From Pontederia crassipes (taxonomy: Eukaryota; Streptophyta; Magnoliopsida; Commelinales; Pontederiaceae): DNA of 64,000 bases. Positions within the stretch are counted from its first letter, which is position 1; every line of letters starts with the position of its first letter. This document shows, one piece after another, positions 1 to 10,300 of this stretch. A program made the position numbers and the translations under genes. Where the stretch lies: positions 75,800,077-75,864,076 of the forward strand of contig CM060194.1 in NCBI GenBank assembly GCA_030549335.1. Reading direction: 5' to 3'. Below the pieces are notes generated by a model. The model saw only the letters and a program-made list of their open reading frames with translations. It was not told the DNA's origin and did no database searches.

Positions 1-298
1 ATTTTTCATCATCTTTATACATTCTCGCTAGTCGCTAGCCTAAGCACACTCAAAGTTCATAACATATGGAAACTTGTAAAAATTGGTGATGTTTTTTTAA
101 AGGAGGCTAAAGCCAAAGGTGTTGGTAATTGAAGAACAAAAATATATGAAAATTATATTCGAAAATCCCTAATTTATGCGTACATGCATAATTGCACGTG
201 CAACGTTGTTATTGAAAAAAAAAACACACTAATGATCATTGAAGTGATTGCAACCTTTCTTAAAAGTCAAAGCTTCGTACCCAGGTATGTTGTGGAGA

Positions 299-1105
299 AC
301 GTTGTAAGACTCGACTCGGCCATCGATTCAAATTGTCTAATGAGTCAGATCGGATTGATTGGATCAGATCGAAAAAGTTTAAGTTATTAGGAAGAACAAT
401 ATCATTAATTTTATATTTTTAACATTCTCCCTCACGTGTGAATTGGGCTGTTGACAATTTTGGCCTAGCCCAGCTCATCACGTGGACAGTGAATGGAGAA
501 AATATTTTTTTATAATAAGAGTTTAACGATGTTCGAACTCTTGACCTCTGGTGCTAATCAATTTTTCTAAAACGTTTAAGCCGTTAAAAAGAGTAACATC
601 ATTAATTTTATATTTTTAACACGAATCAAATGATCGGACCGGATAATATAAAATAATAAAATAATAAAATAAGTTAAAGTGACCATTGTAATATTATTAA
701 TATGTAAGATTTTATTTAGCAAAAATATAAAATAAAATAAAATAAAATAAAATAATTCAGATAAAATAATATAATAAAGTAAGTATAAATTAAATCAACA
801 ATGGAATATTTTCTAAATAAAAAATCTCGTGACATAATTATAAAAAAAATATTGATGAAATTTTATATATGTGATAAAGAAGAATGTTGAAACATAAATT
901 TCAAGAATATATATATATATGTAATATTTCTAAAAAAGTTTTAATAATTTGTGCATATTTTATTTCTTTTACATTTTACAACTTGACTCGGCTGGATCTG
1001 CTGGTTGAATCCAAGTTTTGATCGGGTTTGACCAGATCAAAATGAATCAACTCTATAGTCGAATTTTGAACGACCCACGGACCATTTTAGTGTTTTACAA
1101 CATTG
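299..1105. mobile_element. hAT-like non-autonomous element, copy 1
   Basis: AT-rich segment with no coding capacity. It begins near GTTGTAAGACTCGACTCGGCC and ends in GTTTTACAACATTG, so the ends form a short terminal inverted repeat around (C)AATGTTGTAARAC. The left edge may lie at 297. The flanks are GTTGTGGA on the left and GTTTGGGA on the right, which agree at 6 of 8 bases, as expected for an old 8 bp target duplication. The same ends occur at 1801-2410 and 58093-58692. The interior holds TAAAA-rich and AT-rich runs and a degenerate GACCGGGTTTGACC-like stretch. Confidence 0.55.
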
Positions 1106-1790
1106 GTTTGGGATGAAAAAATTTAGTTCCTTAGCTTCGAAGAAGTAATCGATTTAATGGAAAATTTTAAATTTGGTGTTTGAATGAAAAATGTAATAAT
1201 AAAAATTTTAAAAGTTGATTTGATAGATAAATTTTATTAAGTGTTTGGATAAAAAATAAGAATTAAGAATATAATTTATTATTTTATGAAGTATAAAATT
1301 ATAATAAATTAAAATGTTATATCTTTATTTAGTTAAAATAATAATTTACAAAAAAAATTTATATTAATATTATAATTTACAAAAAATAATATTATTATAT
1401 TGATTATTTTTATATGTTATTAATATTATAATTTATGAAAATATTTATATTAATTTAAAGAATTTACTTTATAAGTTGAATGATAATATATTAATAAATA
1501 AAATATTATAATTGATTATTATTTAAGATAATATAAAATTTAATGAATAATATTAAGATTAAATAGAAATTAATAATATTTTACTAATTAAAATATAACA
1601 AAGAAGTGAAAAAAAAATAAAGGAAAACAAAAAACACAAGTTTTCGCTTCGAGCAAGGACTTTGACAAAATTCTCGCTAGAAGCGAAAATTAAAAGTTCT
1701 CCACGAGAGAGAACTTTCATCATGTGAAGACATTTGACAAAAGTCTCAGGACTTGAACCAAGTTCTAATTGTCAAACAAAACCTAAGAGT
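1106..1790 (+). mobile_element. AT-rich MITE-like element, copy A
   Basis: Starts near GGTTTGGGATGAAAAA and ends near TTGTCAAACAAAACC. The word TAATCGATTTAAT and a following AAAATTTTAAATTTG-type run recur in reverse orientation at about 40165-40845, and the two copies stay alignable through several hundred AT-rich bases. Both also carry a short TTCG-rich segment near the far end. No open reading frame is recognised. The superfamily is uncertain, since the TG-TTTGG type ends fit hAT-like or Harbinger-like MITEs. Confidence 0.5.
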
Positions 1791-1800
1791 TATTTGAGAT

Positions 1801-2410
1801 TAATGTTGTAAAACCCGACTTGTCCATCGACTCATATTGATGGTCAAGTCAGGTTGAACCGGTCGAACTAGGTCGAATTGATCGGACCGAAAAATTTAGA
1901 TTGGATCAAATCGATCAATTGAATGGAATAATATAAGTTAAGAAAAAAATAAAATATGTTAAATAAATGTCTCTTTTATTCTTAATATCTTTGTAAGATG
2001 CATAATTAATAAATTAAAACATAATAAAGTAAAATAAAATGGTATAATAAGTTAAAAAAATATAATAAAGTAACTATCAATTAAACAATTTTTACCTAAA
2101 CGACAATAAAATCTTCATACTTATAAGTTAAAAAAAATATTAGTGATATAGTATAAAAAAATGAAGAAAAAATAGGGCATGAATTTAAACAATATATATA
2201 CAAGTGATGTGTCCTAATTTTTTAAATATTTTTTCATACTTATTTTTTTATGTTGACCCGCTCAGATCATCCAAATCCGTCGAATCGACTGGTTGAACCC
2301 GAATTTTGACCGAGTCAAAATAGATCAATTTCGAAAGCGGAGTTTGAAATGATCCGTGAACCATTTTGATGACTGAACGGTGTCCGCTAGGGCTAGGTTT
2401 TACGGCATGG
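1801..2410. mobile_element. hAT-like non-autonomous element, copy 2
   Basis: The left end reads TAATGTTGTAAAACCCGAC and the right end, on the other strand, reads CCATGCCGTAAAACCTAG. The flanks TTTGAGAT (1793-1800) and CTTGAGAT (2411-2418) are flush and agree at 7 of 8 bases, as an 8 bp hAT-type target duplication should. The element sits inside a roughly 70 bp tandem duplication: the words AAGTTCT..CAAA..AAACC..AAGAGTTA and TTTTTACAG.CTATTG recur at 2450-2520. No coding capacity was seen. Confidence 0.6.
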
Positions 2411-2902
2411 CTTGAGATATTAATTATTTTTACAGGCTATTGTTGGCCCAAGTTCTGGTTGCCAAATGAAACCAAGAGTTACTTGAGATATTAGTTATTT
2501 TTACAGACTATTGAGTATTGAAGCTAAATCGTATTATGTCTAGATCTAATCTTCCTCTATAGCATGTGAAACATTTTTTATGCGACCGCTTTCAGATTAT
2601 TTTTTATGCCACAGCTTTCACATTATTTTTATGCTTTAAGACAATGGAATACCAAATAAGGTTGTCCATCTGGCTAAGGGAAAAAAATGCATGCTAATAG
2701 GAAGAAACCCAAAAAGGAGATTGTAAGAGGTGTTTTCCAAAGTGGAAGTGGGGTAAAGTTAGTCTTATTGCAGATTTGCAGTTGCAGGAAAAACTTGGAA
2801 GATTACAAGCTCTCTTCTCTCTTCATAGATAGCTCTTTAAATACAACGATTTGAACCTCATTCGAGCAGCTTGCAGTGTGCTTCCATATTCAAATGTTCT
2901 AA
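2411..2902. other. 3' flank of the CURT1 gene
   Basis: No gene is seen. The left part completes the small tandem duplication described for the element at 1801-2410. The part next to 2903 is probably the 3' untranslated region of the minus-strand CURT1 gene. Read on the minus strand it contains AATAAG about 130 bases past the stop, a plausible but non-canonical poly(A) signal. Confidence 0.4.
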
Positions 2903-5718
2903 CTAGCTGCTGCTTCCAGTAACATCACTGTATGTACTCTTGATCTTCTCAATCAAAGCTTCCCTGAAATATAGTCAATATGAAACATACAAGTCATCCA
3001 GGTTCCACTTGAACACCTCAATACCAATAAAAGGGTCTAACACATATGATAGACTAAGGATTAAGGAAATGAATCACTAGAAGCCATGGGGTTAAGCATT
3101 ATATTTTTCTTATATTGGAATCATAAGGTCCTCGACAAATTCATCCATCCTTGGTAAAAATATTACACAATGAATACTAATGAAAAGGGTTTTATTGGAA
3201 GTGACATTTTGTTAGTCGTCAAGAAAGGAGTGGAATAAACAAAAGAAGACAGGAATTAAATATTTGAGACCTCTTGATAATTGCAACGAGCATTAAATAT
3301 AGGGCAGTTACCAGACACTAATGAGGTATAAACTGTTAAAATAAAAGGCACCAAGAGCATGTGGCTCCTACTTGAAGAACAGGGGAGGATTAATACTAGT
3401 CGTATTAGAAGCCGATTATAAACCTTCTAGATCTGCTACTATGTTGGAACTGTTAAAATATGAAGAGAGGAATTATACTCCATCTCAAAACAAGTTACTT
3501 TTACACAATAGGGCAGTTGCCAGACACTAATAAAGTATAAACTGTTAAAATAGAACACCAAGAGCATGTGGCTCCTACTTGAGGTACAGGGGAGGATTAA
3601 TACTAGTAGCATTAGAAGCAGATTATGAACCTTCTAGATCAGTCATGCTACTATGTTGGAATTAAAAAGTCTCGTCCCCTCAAGTGTTAGATGAAGGGAG
3701 GAATTACGCTCCATCACAAAACAAGTTAATTTCACAGACATCAGGTCAACAAACTCATTAACCTTGGCATAAAAAGGAGAAGCATTAATGAGAAACAATT
3801 TAAGTGTACCTGTCTGGTTGGAAGATCAGGTTACGATATACAAACCACTGTAAGATAAACAAAGAAAATAAATATCAACAGAATGAAATAGTATGTATCA
3901 ATATAAAGTTTTGTCCAGCAAGTAAAATTTGACAAATGTTTTGCATGGTAACACTATAAGATGACATGACCCATGTAGGCAGCATTTCTTTCTAATTTCA
4001 GCAGGTTACAGCTGTCGACGAACTTATATAACGGGATAGTCATAATACATATAAAAGTTAAGACATTTTGATTATTTGACAAATATTCTTTTAGTGAGAG
4101 AGCTTTAGTCGCAGAACAAGTATATTTTCATGCATGTAAGCATACTCCAAAGAACTTACCCCAGTGTAACCAATTCCTACAAGTTCAAGAATACCAGGAA
4201 CGAGAGGGAGTCTATCAAGCGCCTGCAAGAAAACAACCCTGAAAGTTAATAAGACTTTGGCATAAATAAATCATGTAAAAACTGAGGCATGATCTACAAG
4301 AAGGCGCCAACAAGGCTTCAATGCAACCTATGTAGTAGGAAACTCAACAAGACTAATTATAGATAAGCACTAAGGTTGGTGATTTTTTTTTTAGGAGGCT
4401 AAGGTTTGGTGATACTGGATTAGTATTTACCGAGATCACGCCAGTTGCAGTCCATAGTACAATGAGTCCAGTAAACCCAAGAGTAGCCACTGCATACTTA
4501 TCGTCGACTTTGTCCCACTATCAAAAAAGGTCAGTTAGAAATATTAATGAAATCTCCTTGATTGTAAATGAAACAAAAAAAAATCAAATAGGCGAAATAC
4601 AGACCGCTGCCTGAACAGTCTTCAAAATTTCGGGAACCTCAGTTGAAGCTTCAGTTGGAGCATCTTCAGCGACTACAGAAATGTCGTCGCTGGTAACTTT
4701 ACGGCCTAGATTCAAAAAGAAAGAGAGAGAATTTATCATCATTACAAGCAATTTTAAATCGTTTTTTTTTTCATTGAGCTATGTTCACGTTTACAAATCT
4801 GAAACTTCAAAAGTTTTTTTTCTGAAAGAAGTAAGTTATGCAACTCCGCCTATATTTTATAGCCGGTCCCAAGCCCGGATAAAGGAGGAGGGTTGTGTTA
4901 GGCCCCGACAGCCAACATAAAATCATGTCGAATCTTATGAACATGGATCAACGAATATATTGTGTTAGCGGAATGGCGTCGTATGATCCACGTAGCCGAC
5001 CCCACCTAGTGGGATAAGGCTTTGTTGTTGTTGTTGTAAGTAAGTTATGCATGCACCAGGCTTAAAGCATAAAAACACTGTATGTTACCCAAAAAAATAC
5101 ATTCAGAAGAATGCACAGAAGAAAAAAAAAACGCAACCCATGAAATGCATATATAATAAGATAAGAAAATCAACATCACATATCTCTGAGGAACCCGTGA
5201 TCTGTATTACACGATAAAAAGGAAAATGGTCACGAGCCAAATAACCTAAGAAGTTGAGTGGATTTGCAGAAAAAAGAGGTGCTCAAGGTGGTTACACTAC
5301 TGAGTGTGTCTCGAAGTAAGTGCTACATTTATTTGCTAAGATGGTTTTCACCATCGTAACAAGACTTGGGAAAGAATGCACAATGACAATCTGATTCCTA
5401 AACAATTAATCATTGACAAATGTCTAAATCAAATCGATCCCGAACGTGCATATCAAGCCCAGGGCATTCGAGTTTTTGAGATATTTTGACATACATATGA
5501 GACATTTTGACATACATATCTTGCACTATTCGAAACAGAAGTGATCAGGACTTACTGCAGGAAAGACTCTTCCGAGTTCCTCGGACCCCGAGGTGCGGCG
5601 ACGACGCCAGCGCAGGGAGGGCGACCGAGTGCCGCGGCGGGAGGCGCGAGGCGGCCTTCCCGTCGAGAAGAGCCCGGGAAGCGAGGCCGCAGGTGGCGCT
5701 GGCGGTGGCGGAGGCCAT
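2903..5718 (-). CDS. CURT1: CURVATURE THYLAKOID 1 (CURT1) family protein, chloroplast
   Basis: Six minus-strand exons, 5556-5718, 4605-4705, 4431-4517, 4160-4222, 3810-3847 and 2903-2963, join in frame to 171 codons (170 aa). All introns start GT and end AG. Residues 1-55 look like a chloroplast transit peptide (Ala/Ser/Arg-rich, starting MASATAS). Then come an acidic linker with TEASTEVPEIL, an amphipathic stretch WDKVDDKYAVATLGF, two hydrophobic segments separated by LDRLPLVPG, the family signature ELVGIGYTGWF, and a C-terminal helix REALIEKIKSTY ending in Ser residues. CURT1 proteins oligomerise at grana margins and bend thylakoid membranes. The C-terminus and length fit the CURT1B/TMP14 branch (inferred). 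The ATG at 5718 gives the transit peptide. Intron 1 carries a SINE and the last intron a tandem duplication. Confidence 0.93.
3299..3737. repeat. Tandem duplication in the last CURT1 intron
   Basis: Two adjacent imperfect copies, about 3299-3507 and 3508-3737. Shared landmarks in order are ATAGGGCAGTT.CCAGACACTAAT, AAACTGTTAAAATA, CACCAAGAGCATGTGGCTCC, ACAGGGGAGGATTAATACTAG, AACCTTCTAGATC, GCTACTATGTTGGAA and CTCCATC.CAAAACAAGTTA. The period is about 209 bp. It lies wholly inside the intron between exons 5 and 6 and does not touch the splice sites. Confidence 0.85.
4843..5037 (+). mobile_element. Au-type SINE, full length, in CURT1 intron 1
   Basis: Starts AACTCCGCCTATATTTTATA, contains the family blocks GCCGGTCCCAAGCCCGGATA, AGGCCCCGACAGCCA and GTAGCCGACCCCACCTAGTG, and ends in a (TTG)n tail. 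The 14 bp repeat AAGTAAGTTATGCA occurs at 4829-4842 and again at 5038-5051, a perfect target-site duplication. From knowledge of the Au SINE family I identify it by the GGTGGGGTCGGCTACATG core (here on the other strand) and the TTG tail. It is in antisense orientation to the host gene. Confidence 0.9.
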
Positions 5719-6060
5719 TTGCTCACTTGACGGCTTCCTTCGGCTCTTCTTCCCCTCTCCGTTGCAAATTGTGCGGGTGTTGTTGCTGTTGTTTAGTGAT
5801 GTGCGCCTATGAGGTGTTCGACGTGTGGGGGGATATTGTCCTGAATCTGTGGGGCGAAACGCGCGCCACTCGTTTGATCGAGTGGCGGATTGGATCTTGG
5901 TGGCGTGGCGAGGCAGAGAGGCGTGGCGCGGCCTCCTATTGGACCAAACCCCGTTTTGTGGGCCTCAGATCATTTCTTCATTCATCCTGTTGCTCTCTTT
6001 TTTTTTTTTTGTATTTTTTTCTTTCTATTTTTTTTTTGTTTTTATCTTTGATAGTTCTTG
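5719..6060 (-). promoter_or_regulatory. CURT1 5' leader and proximal promoter
   Basis: GC-rich island directly upstream of the CURT1 start codon. On the minus strand it holds a CAACAGCAACAACA-type leader within about 120 bases of the ATG, a CCAAT box in the context GGTCCAATAGG, and GGCCCACA. A perfect inverted repeat with 9 bp arms CGCCACTCG/CGAGTGGCG and a 6 base loop lies at 5864-5887, about 150 bases upstream of the ATG. No clear TATA box was found. A pyrimidine-rich run lies at 5990-6045 on the plus strand. Confidence 0.45.
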
Positions 6061-7370
6061 ACTGTCATTAATCTTTACTTCCAAGTACGAACATCAATTA
6101 TTAATGTCACGAGTACCTGTGAATTCGATCTTAGGGACCATCAAGATTTATATTACTCGATCATATATTACAATATTGGTAATTAACTTGACACAAAAAT
6201 TATATGGAGAAATTTCTGGCCATAAATGTGCATTTTCTTTTTTATTTTTCTTTTAGTTTGCTGAACCATGCGAATGATTAGCGAGCTGTTGTTTTTAATT
6301 TCCATATATATATGTGTGTTCACACAAGTTTGAAACTATAGATGAATTAAGTTCATACAATTGTCATCACGTAAATTAACTTTTTATTACCATTTTACCA
6401 TGAAATTAAGGAGATGGCGACAGCAGTACCAGGTGCATGCATGATCATAATGCCTTGTCATCAAAACAAAGCCAATTATTTCCGGATAACCAGCCAATTG
6501 CTTTGGAGGAATCTGCACATTGAGTTATCCTGCTGCTGTACCAGGATAATTCTGGTTATTCTTTTTAATACAACAACAACAACAACAAAGCCTTATCCCA
6601 CTAAGTGGGGTCGGCTACATGGATCATACGACGCCATTCCGCTCTATTAGTAACGGTTATTCTTTTTAATAATAGATAAATTTCATGTTTTCATTAAGGG
6701 AACAAAAAAAAAACAAGTAATAAACATAGAATCAGCCGTATAGTTAAGGTAACAGGGTGGAGGCAATCAATTTATTCTATCTTCCTGTTGTTACTTGCTG
6801 CACCTGCAGCTTTTTACATGACAGAGTTTGTACTCAGTGTCCTCTGGCCAGCTTTATATAATACTTTATCTGCCAAACGTTTTCTTTATTCATCTTTTGA
6901 GATAAAGAAAATGGTTGCATCGTGCAAAGCTTTGAGGTTGCTCAAGGTTGTTTTTTTCTTTTCTTTTTTCCATTTTTTCATTGAGGACATGCATGGAGAT
7001 CGAAATGGGCAAGACTCAAGAGCACATAATTTAATTTATGGCATTACACAATTGTTCCTTGCCTCTCATTCAGATTCTTTACTGTCAATTTTTACACTCT
7101 TATTCATTAGTTTTGTTCTGCACTGTTGGAATCTAATTGTCTGCTTACACAAGCACAATGGATTTCTTGCTCGTGAATATTAAATGAGCTCCATCTCTAA
7201 GTAGCTTGTTCATGACATTGAACACTACGCTTGCTTCTTCTGTTTTTTTTTTTCCTGTTTGGAGCAAAAAATCACGTCTAACGAAAAGAACAATGCCGAG
7301 GCATCACTTATTTCACTTAGACATAATATGTACGAAATATGTTATATCTCTTGTTGCCGTCGGAGAGCAG
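6061..7370. other. Intergenic DNA between CURT1 and the MADS gene
   Basis: No gene was recognised. The stretch separates two genes on the same (minus) strand: the right part should contain the MADS 3' untranslated region, and the left part upstream sequence of CURT1. It contains one short SINE at 6571-6654. An open run at 6788-7183 on the plus strand has no recognisable protein features and is AT/pyrimidine-rich. Confidence 0.4.
6571..6654 (-). mobile_element. Short Au-type SINE copy (84 bp)
   Basis: Read on the minus strand it starts GTTACTAATAGAGCGGAATGG, runs through the block GTAGCCGACCCCACTTAGTG and ends in (TTG)n. The 17 bp sequence GGTTATTCTTTTTAATA lies at 6554-6570 and again at 6655-6671, a perfect target duplication, so the 84 bp unit moved as such. 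It lacks the AACTCCGCC...GACAGCC half present in the long copies. Its 5' end matches the copy at 12354. Confidence 0.88.
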
Positions 7371-10300
7371 TCAACCGTGAGATGAACCATTGCTTCTTCC
7401 TGGATAACCAATGCACAAATCTGTGTCCACTTCAGTGATATGGGCACGTCTGTTTACGGCTACAATTTCCTTCGGAGCAGGAATATTTGGTTGGTCCGTG
7501 AGCTTGCACTTGATCAGGCATTAAATCAAATCAGTATCCAATCACTCGAGCAGTTTAAACTAAGAAACATTCATTTAATTCCTTGACCAATTAAATAAAA
7601 TGTTCATGTTTTTTACGTATATATTGAACACCTTTAAATTCATAGTGAGTTCAGACATTAACATTACCTTCCCACGTAGTAAAGCATTCTCCTTTATTAG
7701 GCTCATCTCCTGATCCAGTTATTAATTTTTAGTAAATCCAATAAGCAATATAAGTTGGAATGTAATTCACATAACTTATGTAGGAGAGCTAATTATCAAT
7801 GAAACTACCTTCTCTTTCAGCTGTGTGATCTTCTCAAGCAGTAACTGATGCTGTCGAAAGAGAGATGTGTAAATTAGTTTTATTAGCTTCAATGTCAGAG
7901 TTAAATTTTTAAGAAGGCTTCTTATTCACCTTCCTTCCCCTGAGAACATGTAGGCTTTGCTCTATTTTTTCTTCCAGTTCATTCAGCTCGTCTAAAGAAC
8001 ATGCATCTACCTTCTCTCCCAAGAGCCTCCTGCAGAGAATAATTAATCCCAAATGATTATCTACCCAAGAGAATATAGATCGTAATTGGAAGGATGAGAA
8101 GAGCCAGCTCTATAAATATCATGTCTGAACTCACTGGTTAGATGCTTCAAGGAGTTCTATGTTCTTCATGATATTTGCAGATTCATTCTTCCATTCCTAC
8201 AAGCAACGATGCAATCGGTTACAAACTTACAAAACTCAATACGTAAAAGAACTAAGGGCTTCATACGTTGAACCAAAAATGCCTGATAAAAAGCATTGAA
8301 ATATGGATCGGCATTTGCATAAAGACAAATAAAACCACAATTAAGAAGACACTTCTCACTCGTCAGAATGAGTAAATTTTTCAAATGTTGCTCAAGTGTT
8401 TTCTTCAAATGGAAGGTATCGCTTATTTGAAGCCAGATGTACCTGAGCATTATCTTCCAGAGTGCTGCTGCCTACAACTTCCTTGAAATGTTCCCCATAA
8501 CGCTCAATTGTCTTTTTCATGCTAACAATTATAAGAACACAAGTGAGCTCTTGATATTGTTAATTATAAGTTCTTTATTTTCTCATGGGTTGCTTGGAAA
8601 AAAAAACAATTTATGTGTTCACTTCAATGACCACTACACAAACATAACAATTTGTAATAAGAAAAAGAAACGAGAAGATGGTCACATTGTTAATTAAGGG
8701 TTTTCATGATAAAATATTCCTAATCAGTATAAATAAGAAAAAATGTTCATTGTGCATGAAAGCTGCTTTTGCCATAAAATTCATTCAAAATGCTTGATTT
8801 TGATTAGGATAGAAGTAATGTAAAATCACAAATTTAAGATTGCATGGAACAAGCATGGTATAGGTGCTAAATGATTTGGAAAAGGAAGAAAAAGAACTTT
8901 GGAGTCATTAGATGATCATGTGATGGACCAATCTCAGTATGCACAGCGTAGTCATAAATTGGTTGCTGCACATTACCTTGACATTCACTTTATGGTAAAA
9001 AGTAATGCGCAACTATAAATTTTAATTTCTGATTAAAACTTTAAAATGCAATAGATGCACACTCATGTGATCCGCTTTGTGCTCAGCATATGAGTTTCTA
9101 AAAAAATGAAAAGAGCTTTTACTTCAACAAATGAGCATAGATGGTTGCACATAACTTTTGTCAAAGACCTTTCAAAATTTATATCAGGTGAAGAGGCCTT
9201 CAAAATGGTTCCACAAAAAAGATACCATATATGGGGAAGGATTTGATCACTTCATCCTCCAAAAGAGCACTACAACCACTTATGCATCCAGTGTCTCATA
9301 TTGCTTCTCTTTTAACATAGCACCATGACTAATTCATGCATGAAGTCATATTGTTTCTTTGCAAATCATTATCATTATTATTGTCAATTGACAACTTATT
9401 ATTAGTGATACAAATTTAGAATGTTCTAAGTATCTTGGACAAAATTTATTAGCTCTTCTAATCAAATGAAAGCAACAAATAAGCTATAAAGAAAGAAAAT
9501 TAATTTCATACCATTTTTTTTTTTTGCACACAAGTTGATGTCCAAATAACCCCTAACCTATTTGTTTAACAATTAGACAAAAACCTTAAAAGACATCTAA
9601 CAAAATTCATAACATAATGAAAAATCATATCAACTAAATATGATAGATTTTGGACTAGTCTTATATAGGGTCTAAAAAAATATGATAACCTTTACACTTC
9701 AGAACATGGATAATCATTTATTTTCTATGATAGAACTAATAGTAAATAAAAATGTTCTACTTGAGTGATGCATTCATTTTACATATTTATATTGTATTTA
9801 GTTTATTTTTCCCATTTTAACACTATGTGGATCTTCTATTATTTATTCTGTTTCAAGTCATCAATTCACACAAGATTCCATTTTTTTTCTCGAATTCTAT
9901 GAACAAGCAACAAGGCGACTATAAGAAATTATGTTTGAATATACTCAAATTTAAGTCAAAAGAGTGAATCAATGAATTTCACAAGTTGTAATTGAAGAAT
10001 ACACAATGGAGACAAAAATCACACATCAGACATTTATATGCCATTATGGATTATGATGAGCAACTTTTAAGATCACAACGTATGAATTCATGGTGTCACC
10101 AAAAGTTCTACAAATTGAGGCTTCAAAATTTCACACATCAGGATATGCATTAGCGAATTGTGAAATTGACATATTGCTATAAATATAATGGACCGTGAAA
10201 GAACTTAAGAAAACAATTACAAATTAATGTTTCAAGAGACATGTTATGGGCCATGAAGAAACTACAACAAAACTTGAGAAGCTATATTATGAGCATGATT

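Noticed and set aside
5526..5726. Minus-strand open frame starting MSKWPPPPP across CURT1 exon 1
   Set aside because: It is another frame of the same GC-rich exon. The frame from the ATG at 5718 gives a transit peptide and splices in frame to the CURT1 domain.
5541..6071. Plus-strand 176-codon frame opposite CURT1 exon 1 and promoter
   Set aside because: Open only because of GC-rich and T-rich composition; it is antisense to a confirmed exon and ends in a low-complexity Phe/Leu run.
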